DNA from: Trogon surrucura
Lineage: Eukaryota > Chordata > Aves > Trogoniformes > Trogonidae
DNA length: 64,000 bases
Direction: 5' to 3'
Assembly (NCBI GenBank): GCA_020746105.1
Contig: CM036629.1
Span: 2,797,501 to 2,861,500 of the forward strand
The position numbers were made by a program, and so were the translations under genes. A model generated the notes under the pieces. It searched no databases. It saw only the letters and a program-made list of their open reading frames with translations, and was not told where the DNA came from. This document shows, in pieces, positions 11,188 to 24,148 of this stretch (its first letter is position 1; every line of letters starts with the position of its first letter).

Positions 11188-14100
11188 ATGGGAAGTGGAA
11201 TGAGCAAGGTACTGGGGGGCTGGTGGGATGCTGGCCAGCACATCCCCTTGGGCAGGACTTTTCTCCTGCAGCCCAGGGGGATGCTCATTCCCAGGCCACT
11301 ATGATGCCCTAAATAGAACCATTTCCATCTTCCCTTTCTCATTGAAACGTCAAGCACTTCAGAAAGGGAATTAGAAAGCTAATGGTGATCCCCAGCTTTA
11401 TATCCGAGGAGATGAGCTAAGTGCCTGTGGGTGTTAGAGAAGTGGCAGCTGGCTTTAGATACTGGTCCCTTGGCTGGTAAAGCTGTGGCATCATCATCCT
11501 CAGAGCTGACGGGGGTCTCTGCAGGGAAATTCCCTTCCCTCACCACCTCCGGGACGTGTTTTTGCCTGGCAGCCGCACGCTGCAAAGGGGGAAGTGGGGT
11601 TTTACCACTGCTTGTTGCTCAGCTGAGCTCTGGGGCTGGCAGAGGGGACTGATTTCTGTTGGTGTCCTTAAATAACCGCTTGGTATGTGCTTTCTCCAGT
11701 TTAAAATTAGACCCTGGGACAACAACAGAGAGATCAGATCAGGGCAAGCTCTCTCTGCACAGCTCTGATGTGATTTAACACCAGGGCTTCACCCCCTGTG
11801 GACACAGCCCCACCTGCAAAGTGGCTTTTCCAGTCTCCTTGGTGCCACCAAAAACCCTCTTGGGGAGCCCAGGCTGCCAGGGGCTGGGTTGGTGCAGACA
11901 CATTTGCAGTCTTTGACTTGACGAAATGCAGGACTGGGAGTCCCCCTTTCAGTGGTAACAGCTTGTAGTGGCCACAGACGTTTGCTGAATCCAGGTGTTT
12001 GCACCCCAGGAGCGGGCTGAGGTGGTAGAGGTGGGCTGGATGTGACCCAGTGCTGTCAAAAACCCACTCTATGGCCTCTCAAACCACATGTTTTCTGCCA
12101 CGTAGGTGCAAATAAGCCCAACCTCTAATCATCTCTTCCTTTCTGTGCCTCTGGAAATTGCTCTGATGGGCTCTTACACACCGTAAATACTCTGAGCTGC
12201 CCCTTTTTCTCCTTGTAACCCTGCAGCAGCAAATTGGAGACCAGATTTGCATACTTGATGGCACTTACTGCAACAGCCTGGCCAGGAAAATGTTATAAAT
12301 AGCCTGTGCCTGTCCCCAGCTGGCAGAGACAACCTTTGGAACTATTTGTGAGAGGTGATTGCTATAGAATAGCAAAGCAAAAGGAATCTGCTATAGAATA
12401 GCAAAGCAAAAGGAATCCTGATAGCAACAGGACCACCTGCAAGCCCCTTCCTTCTGTGTGCTGAATTTTCCTGACCTCTGCACTCCTGGAGAGGGTTTTT
12501 TGGGTTGGTGGTTTGAGTGGGTTTAGCCTTTGCTGTTCAGTAATAAAGATGGTTCTTTAATTAGGGGACTGGTTTATCGTTTGGTGCCAGATGCCCTGGT
12601 CCTGCTGGCACCATGCGTGTGGCTTGATGCTCCCGTCACGTCAGGTGCACGTTGTGCCCGTCGCCTTCTGAAATCTCTCTCCTTTTTGTCACCTGCCAGG
12701 TTGTCAAAGGCCTCTACCTTGGGAACATCCGTGGTGAGTGCCTTCCCCTGCTCCACCTCCACCTCGTGCTGGCACCCCTGGCAGGGCTGGAGGAGCTCCT
12801 CTCCTTTGGGAGCTCCCTGTGCCTCCTCCTAGCTGGAGACCTCAACACCTTTTGGAGATCCAAAACCTCCAGAAAATCCCATCCCAACCACAGGAGGCCC
12901 CGTGCAGCTCAGGAAAAGGGATATCCGTGAGGAGCTGTGGTCAGCAGTCACACTGGAGCACCGAGGAACCCCTGGCATGGCTGGAAACCTCTCTGTGTTG
13001 CTGGGGCAATATTTACAGCGGGGCCAATGCCTGGCTTTCTTGCTGGGACCTCTGGCCACACTGGGGAGCAGGGCGAAGCTTCGCTTTCACCCAACAGTGA
13101 GGACAAACCAGCCTTTTCCAAATTAGCAGTCCGATTTCTGATTCCACAGGTGGTTTTAGGAGCCTGGTGAATACCCAGTGCATCCGAGGGGGATTTGGTT
13201 TAGCAGGAGCCACACTGGTCTCTCCCATCCCGCATCGTGTGGGGCGAGAGGCAGCGGGAGGGGGCTGGTGTGGGGGTCAGGGGTGATGGGTGGAGGTTGT
13301 TAGTGGCTGCTTTGTCCAGCACGTCTCCTGCAAGCGCTGCTCCTCCTCCAGATTCCGAGGACCAGGAAAACCTGCTGAGAAATGGGGTGACCCACATCCT
13401 CTCTGTCCACCACAGAGCCAAGCCGGTGCTGGAGGTGAGTGCTCAGGTTGGGAGGTGGGGAGGGTGCCTGTGGGACCACTCCTGGGGAGCAGATTTTGGG
13501 AAGGTGTGGATGGGACACGCGTGATCTTTTCCCTGCGCGGGGCAGAGAAGGGAGAAGCGATGCTGGGTTTGCACCGAATCGCACCCAGAGGGGCTCGGCG
13601 CTGGCTTTTGGAGGAGTGGGGTGTTAGGACGGGGAGGCACGACCAGGTGGGGTTTTTTTTTTAGGGGGTGAAGGTGTGCAGTCGCACACCCCCTGCCTGG
13701 TGGGGCGCCCGGTGCGGGGAGAACCGCGAGAGGGCGGCGGCGGTCCGCGGATGGCAGCACCGGGGCTGCATCCCGCCCCGGCGGGGATGTGAAAAGGGGA
13801 TTCAGCGGGACACGCAGGACCCCCTCCCCACCTCCAAAACAGGGGTGCCTGGCCACCCTGGCTTTGCCTGCCTAGCTCCCCCCCTCCCCACCTCGCTTTG
13901 CTGAGCCTGAAGCGCTGCAGATCCCTCTGGCTGTGAGTAGGGGAAACTGAGGCAGGAGGGTGGGTTGATGCCAGAGGTGCTGGCCGGGTCTTTAGTGCAC
14001 AAATCCTGCTTGTGCGGACCCGTGGGCTTGGGAGAGCCTGGAAGAGAGGGAGAAATTTGGGCCATGCTGCTCATCTTGCAATGGATGGCCACGTAAAACT

Positions 14101-17100
14101 TGCACTTCATCCTGGCGTCGGACCCTGTGCCAGCTCCCAAATCTTGCGGAAGGCAAAGGAAATCGCTTGGATCCCTCATCCTTTGGGACCACGCTGGAAA
14201 GGGAGCTCTGGCGAAACACCAGTTCGAGTCTTTTCCGTGCTGAGGCATTGAGTAACGGCGGAGAAAGAGAGAGAAGGAAGGAGGCTGCATAAAATGGGTG
14301 CAGAGAAAACGGCTCGTGGCCGGGGAAGGGGCAGCAGCTGGGGCTGGTGGGGCTCGGGACGTGGCCAGACGGGTGGCAACCGCACGGCGAGCTTACAACA
14401 CGGAGCAAGCCGCCGGGCCCTGCGGAAAGGGGAACCGGAAAAGTATGGTGGGTTGAGCAATGTGTCAATCACAGCTCCGGGTCAGGAACCGCAAACCCCA
14501 GCGCCGTTCCCATGCGTGGCTCAGCTCGCCGAGGCGGGATGGGGGCACCTGGCCCCCTTGGGGAAGGGGAAGCCGCTGGCAGCCCGTCGGTTAATCTGGG
14601 GTCGGGGTGCGGGGTCGCTTTGGCTGTGGGGATGTCGTGCTGGCACCGGGCACAGCCAGGTTTTGGGAAGCCGCAGCCCGTCGTGGCTCATTCTGGAAAA
14701 CCCGACAGTGTTTGCTTGCTGGTCCCAGTGTCCCTGCCTCGTGCGTGGTCCCCATCTACCTGCCAAGCTCCCGTGGGCACCCTCCATCCCCTGTGTGCCT
14801 GGGAGCTGCGGTTTGGTCGGGGATGTGGATGAGGAACCCGCTGGATCCGTTTCACCACCCTGCCCCAGCTTCTCTGGGTGGGAAGCAGGTCTCCGGCACG
14901 CCACGGGGAGCCAACAAGTGCCACCTCGCTGTGGCTCCTTGTCCCCATCCTGCAAGAGGCTGTGGGATGGGTCTGGGGAGGATGGATGGGATGGAGAGGT
15001 GATGCATGAGAAAGCCTGCCCGTGCTCCTCCTTGCAACATGGGTCTTTCCAGCACAGAAATATTCCCATTCCCATCCTGCTCTGCCCCTTCCTTCCCTAA
15101 ACAATAATTTTTTTCCGACCTCCCTGGGCTATGTGCTTGGGCTGCATCAGTCCGGGGGGGGAACATTTTGGCAGGCAGCTGATGGAGAAGGGCTAATCCC
15201 CGGCACTTGGTTGTTTCAACTCTGGCTGGCGAGATCTTCATCGTTTTGCAAAGGAAAAAAAAAAAAAAAATCTGAAGAAAAAGATCTAATTTTAGCCCGC
15301 AGCGGGGAGGATCGAGGAAGCGATGTTTTAAAGAAAGCAATCTGACCTACGCCAGCATGCGGCAGGATGATTTATTGTGTATTAAAAAGGACCGGGAGGA
15401 AATAACTCATTGATGAGAGTGACTTCATCAGTGCGTGTTCGCACACATCTTCCTGGCCTGTCGGGGCTCTGGGAAAGGGGTGGCTCAGTTTTTTTTGGGA
15501 GGGGTTCTTGAGCATTGCAGCAGTTCCTCACAGCCCAGCCTGTCCTCTGGGCTGAAACGAGGGGGAAAATAATCAGGAGTGGGTTGGATGCCACCCATCG
15601 TGTTTCTCCCTGCCCACAGGGAATGGAGTGGTTGCACCTGGAAGTGGATTGTGGCTTTTCCCTCACTGAAGGGTCAGCTGGGGAGAGGGAACAGAGAGAA
15701 ATGGGGGATTCCATGGGTTTGGGGGTATCTTACTCCATCTTTGTATTGCAGGGCATGACCTATCTCTGTATCTCAGCCTCGGATTCCTCCAGTCAGAACC
15801 TGTAAGTCGTTTGCCATCCTTTTGCCTCCCAGCATCGCGTGTCGGTAGTTGTTGGTCAATAAAAGCCCAGATTCTGCAGGCTGAAGGTTCAGTCAGTGAA
15901 AACTCTATATCATCGCTGAGCTTGACAAAAGCTGCAGTTCATTCTCAGGGTGTAAATAGCATTTGTAGGGCTTAAAATCTGCTTCTGTTTGCAGCCAGTA
16001 AATTTAATTTCCCATGAAATTTCAGAATTATTCTACTGGGCAGGGTTGAAAATCGGTGCATTTTTTTTACTGGTTTGGAAAGACGATGATTTGTGTTGGT
16101 CTTCCAGACATTCTCCTTGGAAAGAGACATAAAATATTTATTAAACCAACATGTTTCTACTTTTTTTTCCCCCACGCAAAGCTTAGATGCTTGTCTTTTA
16201 ACAATGTTCTGGAGATGAAGCTGGTGAGAGGTGCTCAGCCTCAGGCTTTCATGGGATGTGGTGCTGGGGTGTGATGGGTGCTGGTGCTGCCGGCACTGGG
16301 GAGGGTCACAGCACCTTGCTGCTGCTTTTGGACTCCACAAGCCATCTGCTGCAACCAGAAAATCCCAGCTCAGAGGGATATTTTTTCACCAGTCAAACCC
16401 TAATAAAGATTGGAACATTGTGCACAGTGGCTGGACCAAGCCCCATTTGTGGAGGTGCTGGTTTTCCAGCATTCTGGCAGCAGCCATGCCCGGGGGGGGT
16501 GTGTGATTCCGCTTGCTCATGCTCCCGCTGAGCGGAAAGAGAAGCTTTACAAGAAAACCCTGCCTCAGCAAGAACTGGGCTTTTCGGTTGTTATTTTTTT
16601 CTCTCCTCTCATTTCTTTGCATTTGTTGCATATCTACTGTAAGGACAAAAAGGAAAAGGGAAAAAAAAAAAGAAAAAGAAGACTTGCTGCTGGAAGGAAG
16701 GCTTATTCAAGGAACTGTTTTGTGCTTGTCAGTTTATGCCTCGGATTTCGCAATCCTGGTGAACTTCTTGTCCTCCAGAGGAGATTCTTATGACTCAGGA
16801 CCTCAGTGGCTCTCAGCATTACCAGGCTTCATGCTCTGATCCCATGCTTTGAGGCTGGAAAAGCAGAGAGAGAGAGAGCTTTCCTGAGGGGGGAAACCCC
16901 CCCCCCCCCCCCCTACAAAAAAAAACCCTGTGGAGTGAGTGAGGATTGTAGAGGTAGCTGAAGTGCTCACCTCCCTCCCTGTGGGATGGGTTGGTAGGGG
17001 GATGCTGTGTGCACAGAGCGGGCTGGAGGCTGGCAGCAAGCACCCTCAGGGAGCTGGAGGTGAGAGCATCACGTCCTTGCATCCCTGCTGGTGCCAGTCA

Positions 17101-20100
17101 AGGGGCTGCAGTGGAGGACCGGGATCCAGAGAGTGTGGATCTGTGTCCTGGGGGATGCTATCTGCTTGCAAAGATGAGTAGGATGAGGAGAAATCCCCCC
17201 AGGGCAAGCTTTAGGCAGGGAAAGGACTCCTGAAATGGCAATGCCCTGTTTGTTACGGTGGTTGAGGAGGAGGCATGTTTGCAGAGGAGCGATGAGCTGA
17301 TGTCTCCTTCCAGTGCTGAGAGGCTCCATGTTTTTGGTATGGTCCCCATTTCTCCTCCTCTTCTTGGGCAGCAGAACCCCTTGCTATTTCTTAACATGTC
17401 CTTGGTTCCTTAGAAGGTGCCTGAGCCTTGTCCTTCCAGGGAGGCGTAAAGAGCATCCCCTTCAATGGACCAGCAGGGATGGCAAAGGTTTTGGAGGGTT
17501 CTGCCTCGTTGTCACTGGGAATCCAGCTCTGGGCTCTAGGTGAGGGGTACAGTGCGGGGAATAGCTCTGTGGTAGCTCATGCCTTGGCTTCTGAGAAATC
17601 AGGAAGGCTCACGCCCACCCTATCACGCGGAGGCAGAGGAAGTCCGGCACTGGGACAGAGACACTGCCAAAGGGACCCTCTCCTCCTCCTCCTGAAAGAA
17701 ACGGGGCTCAGAGAGTTCCACCGGCAGCCCAAGTTACCCAGAATCAGGTTTTCTGCCTCGAAACTGCCCCACGGCTTGGTGGGACTGCGAGGGCGAGCAG
17801 GGTCGGGCAGCGTTTATTGCAGAATAACTGGCTCGACGGGGATGCCCGTTGTCTGCGGGAGGGATCGGCAGCAGCTGCCAGCATCCCAGGCAGCGATGAG
17901 CAGGAGGGGTGCATCTCAGCACAGCCTGCATAACCCTCCCACAAACGCCCACTTCTAGCTCCTCAGTACACATGAAGTCAGTTATCCTGGTTTCTAGGTC
18001 TCAAGCATGTTGCAGTTGAGCTGCCAGAAAGTCCCAGCTCCTTGGCTTGCCCTGTTTTGCTGCAAAAATCCCTGGTTTAGGGTTAATATGTTCAGGATAA
18101 CCTCTCATGTGGGGGATGCTCATGTCCCTCAGGCACAAGATGATGCCTTACCCTGGAGGCTGCCTCTCTGACATCCTCCCTGAGCTGCTTTGGCTGATAG
18201 CATCACCCTGTTCCTAATTTCTCTGGCAAGCAAGAAATCCCCTGGAAAGTCTCCCAGGTCATTTCCTTCTTGGCAGATGAAGATCAGCTCCTCTGCCTTC
18301 ACCTGGCAGAGGAAGGATCTCTGCTCCCACCCTACGCCGGTGGCCCCAGGGTGGTGGGAAGTCCCAGAGACGGCCACAACTGCTGCTGCTGGTGTGACAG
18401 GGCACCTTGCTGAACTGGACAGCCCTCCCATCCTCACCTCCCTGCCTCTCTCCTTGCAGGCTGCAGCATTTTAAGGAGTGCATCAAGTTCATCCACGAAT
18501 GCCGGCTCGCTGGGGGAGGCTGCCTCGTCCATTGGTGAGAGCTGCTGTCACCACCTCGTGTTCTCGTCCGTCCTCTGGGAGGTGGGCATGGGCCCCCAAA
18601 AAGTGTCCTCGGGGTCGCATGTCACTTGTAGCGGGGAGGAAGAGGAGGAGAAGGCAAGGAATATTGGGAGGATGACAGGAGAAGGTGTGTGGTGCCGAGA
18701 CCCGTGGGTTTGGGTGGTTCGTGCCTTAAAAACTTGATAAAGGAGGGGACAGGGGGAAGCCACCTGCCTGGGCCACCAACAATGCCCCCCTGTCCGTGCA
18801 GCTTCTTACTCCTACCCAGACCACAGCTGGGGAACCTCACTAGCGCTCCAACACATCCCATGGATGTCCCTCCATGGTGGGAATACCAGTCCCTGATGCT
18901 TCTCTCTCACACCGTGCCAGCCTGGCTGGGGTCTCCCGCAGCACCACCATCCTGGTGGCCTACCTCATGACGGTGACAGAGCTGGGCTGGGAGGGCTGCC
19001 TGGCTGCCACCAAGGCTGTGCGGTCCTACGTCAGCCCCAACTTGGGCTTCCAGCAGCAGCTGCAGGAGTACGAGGCGACCTTGCTGCAGGAGGTATGTCC
19101 CATGCCGATGGCCCCTTATATACGTGTCTGCAGAGTTTGCAAGCAGGCACAGCTTTTTTGCATGCAGCTCTCTGCGAGGGCCAGCTGTTCGCCCGAGCTG
19201 GCTTTTTGTGCATGTTATTTATTGCCTGGGGATTTTAGGTTTTGCATAAAAAAAAAAATAAATAAAAAATATATATATATAAAAAAGAAGTGCCTAGACA
19301 TCATGCGAGTGCACTTAAAAAGGCTCTTTAAAACCCCAGTGCTTTTCTCGAGAGTTCACTTTGGATGCAGCGGGAGGGATGGGTGAGCAACAAGTCCCCT
19401 GGGAGCCCTTGGAAGGGTGCTGGGCCAGTTCCTGGGAATGCAGCACAGCGGGAGCCAGAAAGGGGGACAGGAGGAGGAAGAAGGCTCTTGCGAGCGGCTT
19501 TGGGATGTCTGGGCATGCTTGGATCTGGCTGGGCTTCCTCTGACAGCAAGTCCTCTGCTTTTAGAGGCAGGCGACATCAAAAAAGCAAGCATTGACAGAG
19601 GAAATCTCTTTCCTCCCCCAAATGAGGCAGAACAGGAGCCCAGGCTATGTGGGTCCCCGTCCTGTGCAAGGAGGGGATGTTGTAGCTGAGCAGAGCTGGA
19701 TGCTGGCAGCTGGGAGCAACAGCGTCATGTTTACTCGGGCAAGCACTAGCTGCAGAGATCAGAGCTGCACTTTTCACCCAGAAAGCCTTCGAAAGCAAAA
19801 GGAAAGACTTTTAAAGGCAGAGCTCCCTCTGCCCATACTGGACCCTCCTCCTCCACCCACCCTCAGGGTCCACCATGAAGGACCAGCATCCAAAACTGTC
19901 CCGGGAGGGCACACAGGCTGGATCTGTGTGAGGAAAGAGTAACCCACATGTCCAAGATACCTCACAGCCTACATCACCTTTAAAATTGGTCCCATCCCTG
20001 GAGGCAAAGCCCTCACCATCTGCTTTAGCCACGAGCATTGTGCAATGGCCCTGCAGCAAACGGCGGCAGGACCCGGTGGTCCCTCTGGCCACACGGAGTG

Positions 20101-23100
20101 GTTTGAGGGGATTTCTCTCCTCCCGAGAGGGAGGCAGGGACAGCATGTGACATTGACCTGAATGTCAGCTCCTTCCCTGCTGCAGAGTCCCCTTCCTCGG
20201 GTGCTGGAGGGAGCGGGCAGGCACTGTCACATGAGGGAAGCAGCCCTGCCCCGTTATCACTGGCTTGCAAAAATACCCACGGAGGAGGGCGAAAAATGGT
20301 CCGAGGGATTACAAAACACTCGCGATGCTGGAGATTCCCTGTGGGGCTTCCCCTGGCTGGGCCAAGCTGTCCCCAGCCCTTCCCACGCCCTGGCTGTGTC
20401 CCAGCACAGACCGTGATGCCAGGTTTTCTCTGTTGTCCCCCCTCTTCCATCCCACCTATTCCTCCGGCTCCCCAAAACGCCGGCTGGCACCAGCCTTCCC
20501 TCCCTTTCCCGTAGATGCTGCTTTTTCGTCACCTCGACGTTTCGCTGTGGGCTTTGCAAACACTTCCCCGAAAAATCCTGAAGGCAGAGCCAAGGATGGA
20601 GGCGCTTGGATGCATTTTTTCGGAGCCCGAGGGGTTGAGCAAGAGCCGCCTATTACTTGAAACACCCTGCGTTCCCCGCTAGCGCAGTGTTGAGGAGGGA
20701 AGCTGCTGACGGCTCTTGTGGGCGGACTGAGGCTCGCACGGCTCCGGGGGCGAGGGCTGGGTGCCAGAGCAGGGAGTGTTCTGGCATTACTCACCCACAG
20801 CTGCACTTGAAGAAGACGAAGAGTCAGGATGGATGCTGCAGTCTGATACCCTGCTTGCAGCTCGTTCCTTGAGCCCTCCGTGTTTGCGAGAGGAAGGGAC
20901 TTGGGGGCAGGGCAGGCGAGGTGGATGGTCAGGGGTCCCTGCATGGCCAGAAGCCTGTGGGACCTGGTGCCACGTGGGTCCTGCACCTTGCTTCATGCCA
21001 AGCACCAGCTGGCTTGCTTACCTTGGCTGCGGAGGTCACGCCTTGTTCCCTTTCGTGGTATTTGTGGGTTTTTTCCCCACGTGTATAGGTAGGATGCAGG
21101 AGTAAGGGTATCGTAACCTGAGTTTCAGCTATTGCTGAGTATAAAGGGATAAAGCAGAGGTTGAATTTCCTCATTTAGCCCAGCTGTCACCCCGGCAATT
21201 TGGAAACACCGTACTTGAGAGTAGACATGGATAAAGGCTGGGCAGGCTGTCTGGGAGGAAAACCCTCATTTATTGTTGACTAAAACCTGCAAGGAATGGA
21301 TCAGTCCTTCTGGGGACCTTCTCCCCAGGGCTGTGGGTGAGTATCCCTCGGTGCCTCCGTTTCCTTGATCTGGAGCCAGGACCTCAGACAAGACCCTGGG
21401 AGGTAGAAATGGGGAAGATGCTCTCTGGGACTGGCCAGCCAGCCCTTCACTGCAGGAAGCATGCCTTGAGCGTGCAGCTGTGGTTTTTTGAGGTGGCAAA
21501 TGGTGCTTATTGGGGCTAGATGGATAAGAAGGAAGGAAAGGACCAAGAGTGGCAGCAGAATGACGGGTGAGGTTAGAAAAGGAAGTAAATGAGCGCAGAG
21601 AAGACAGTGTGGATGTGAGGGAGGGCACACTGGGTGAGGGACCTGTCCCGCTCTTGCCCCAACACCCACCTGCAGTGTTGTCACACCATGACTAAGCTCA
21701 CTTTCTCCCTGCCCCGGTGCTGTCCCAGATGGGATGAGTGCTCCTGGCTCCAGGAGAGAGAAGGAGGGCAGAGGGTTAGTGGTCAGCAGTGGAGGAAATG
21801 GCCTGTAACCACTTCTTGCTCTGGCTTTCAAAGGAAACGCCTGGCAACAGGAGCAGGGTGCTTCCCCTGGCCTCTTGCTGGCTCCTTCCCTTCTTCACTG
21901 GAGGGTGGGAGCCAGCTCTGAGGCTGGGAGATGGGTGCTGAGCCTCAGTGGGTGCTGTGCCTTAGTGACCAGGCTGGCTTCCCCATGGAACTTCATCCCT
22001 TCAGATCATTTATGTTGGCAGCTGACACGGATGCTTGCCCCAGATCCTGTCCCAAATCACTTCCCAGGGGTTGTTTTCTAGCAAGGATATCATGTCTGGC
22101 TTTTGGCGTCCATCCCTTGCATGGGGATCTTCCTGCTTGCTGTTGATAAGCTCACAGCAGCCATGGTGAGTCCCGCTGTCCAAGGGAGCGGATTTGGGAA
22201 ACCCAGGCATTCCCAGCGGAAATCCCCTCTGCCCGAGCTGGTATTCCCTGGCCATAGGAGAGAGAGATGCTGCCAGGGTCAGTCTCAGACTTCCTTCTCT
22301 TGCAGCTTGCGGTGCCCGTGCAGCCCTGGCAGGGCAGGGCTGACCTTTGCCACGAGCTCGGTGGCTCCCGGCTGTGGGGTGCTGCTGCAGCACCCCAGGA
22401 AGCCAGAGCCATTGCAGGGACATCTCACCCTGGGGGTGCTTAACTCTTGGGAACTGCAATCTGGGCCCATCTTTGCCGTTTCTCATCACAGTATGGACTG
22501 TCTCTGGCTTCCCAGCCATCTCCAGACCTCAGCCTGCTGCCAGCTGGCCGCCGGCCATGCTCCTGCTGCTGGAGCAGCCTTTGCAGCCGGCTACAGAGAT
22601 GTGGGAAGACAAGATGCACCCCACTACCACCCAGCAGTGAGCAAAATGCTCTGCAGACAAACCTGCCTCAGCATGCAAGAGCTGATGAGGCCATGCAGCT
22701 TGTGGCGGCGAGTGCAGCCCATCCCTGCGCTGCCACGGCAGGGAGAAAGCGTGGGGAAGCTTTGCTTACCGGAATTCAGGCACACAAGGCACAGCAGCAG
22801 CTTCCTGGCAATGAAAAGTAAATAAAGCTGCTGTCCCAGCTGCAGCCAGTGCGGGAAGCTGAGGGTGCTGCCAGCTCTGTCTGTGCCGGCTTGGGGAGGT
22901 GGGGAGGACTCGGTTGCAGGGGGGACACTGTTGCATCTCTCATATGACGCGGTCCTGTCGTGTGGTGTGTGAGCTCTTGCAAAGCTGACACCTTCCTGGG
23001 GATCCCTGGCTGAGGCTGCAGCTGGGATGCAGCGGGCATCACCTCAGCTCACTGCTTCCCGCCCTAGTTGTTGCAAGCCCCAGCTCCCGAGTTTGGACAG

Positions 23101-23316
23101 GTCTCAGCCCCTGGGTGACCCTAACAACCTCTTTTGGCTTTGTCCTGGCAGTACCGCGCCTGGATCCGCCACGACTATGGCAGGAACCCGTTCAAGGACC
23201 AGGAGGAGCTGCAGTGTTTGCTGGCCCAGCAGAAGGAGCAGCAGCTGGGGAGCAGGGATTGCTCCTGGCTCTCAGCTCCCACCTACCAGGCAGGTGGCAG
23301 ACGGATGAACAGATAA
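11188..23316 (+). CDS. DUSP22-like atypical dual-specificity phosphatase
   Basis: Small Cys-based protein phosphatase expected to remove phosphate from Ser/Thr and Tyr. Coding exons: 11188-11208, 12700-12733, 13352-13434, 15752-15801, 18460-18534, 18921-19092 and 23152-23316. All have GT-AG borders and joinable phases; total 199 aa. The N-terminus MGSGMSK has Gly2 and Ser6, the N-myristoylation pattern of DUSP22/DUSP15, so membrane attachment is likely. The catalytic set is complete: general acid Asp57 (SASDSSSQNL), Cys88 and Arg94 in HCLAGVSRST. These positions equal those I recall for human DUSP22. Other DUSP22-like blocks are GLYLGN, NGVTHILSVH, FKECIKFIHECRL and VAYLMTVTELGWE. The C-terminus (YRAWIRHDYG onward) departs from DUSP22 after about residue 160. 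The gene lies between COX4I1 and IRF8, where mammals have no such gene that I know of. DUSP15 is the alternative family assignment. Confidence 0.92.
12361..12418. repeat. 29-bp perfect-looking tandem duplication
   Basis: The segment starting GCTATAGAATAGCAAAGCAA occurs twice head to tail (12361-12389 and 12390-12418), differing only in the last base. It lies in the first coding intron of the DUSP22-like gene and looks like a recent replication slip. Confidence 0.95.
16897..16913. repeat. C17 homopolymer
   Basis: Seventeen C residues in a DUSP22-like intron, preceded by GGGGGGAAA so that a short G/C hairpin is possible. A GA repeat (about 16865-16878) lies just upstream. Runs of this sort are prone to sequencing error. 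Confidence 0.85.
19269..19280. repeat. Short (AT)n run
   Basis: AT repeat flanked by A-rich sequence (19248-19290), in the last intron of the DUSP22-like gene. Confidence 0.8.
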
Positions 23317-24143
23317 GCAACCTCCTGCTCGAAGGCAGACGTTGGCTCTGGGGCTTGGAAAACTCATTCCTCCCTTTGCTGAGCGTCCGCAGCGGTTCGT
23401 GTCTCGGGCAGCGAGCAGCCAGCGCTGGCTGCTGGCTCAAGTGTGGGAGTGGGGATGGTCAGGACTTGCAGACCCCCTTCTTGGCTGCCAGCTCTATGTG
23501 TGCCTCTGGGAAAGCCAGTTCACTGATGGTGGTGTCTTGTTCTGTCCCATTCCCTCATTCCCCAGCCACTTTTCCATCACCCGTAGCAGCAGCAAGCCCC
23601 ATCCCTGTCCCCAGCAGCGTGGTACCCAGGCGCTCCTCCGGTAGCACATGAGGATGCCGACACCACCTTGGAAAGGACTGGAGGTTCCTGGGGCTGCAGA
23701 TGCCCCTTGCTGTGCTTGGAATTTCCTGGTCCACTTAGCAGATGTCTGTCTGGCATTTTTTTTAAGCCATCCCTCCCAGGGAGGGGGGAAATCCAGCAGT
23801 GCTGGAGGCTGCCCGTCCCCACCGCCTCCATCCCCAGAGCCCGAGAGATTTTGGGTTTCCCCTGGTGCCCTGAATGACCTCGGTTGCAAAAGAAGCCAAT
23901 GGCTCGATTGGACTCAGCTGACCCGCAGACCAATTTAATGCTGTCTCTCCCCAACAGTCTTTTTCATATTGAAAGACCATCCTCATGCCCCTTTTTTCAT
24001 CCCAAACTCATACACCTTGTTTCCAAAGTGTGAGCTTCCTTTGCCAGGACTCCCCGTATCCATCCTGCAAGCGGGGTCCCAACTCCTCGACAGAGCACTT
24101 TGACACTTAAACCATCAACTCTTCCACACCAGCTTGGCCTTTT
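23317..24143 (+). other. Probable 3' UTR of the DUSP22-like gene
   Basis: The DNA after the stop codon is non-coding. No AATAAA occurs before the LTR at 24149. The transcript must therefore end at a non-canonical signal, inside the LTR, or beyond it. Confidence 0.5.
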
Positions 24144-24148
24144 GGTAT

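Noticed and set aside
14294..15100. 268-aa frame
   Set aside because: It lies wholly in a GC-rich intron of the DUSP22-like gene and shows no similarity or splice support.
22103..22825. 240-aa frame
   Set aside because: It lies in the last intron of the DUSP22-like gene and has no recognisable domain; the frame ends at an AATAAA-bearing stretch by chance.
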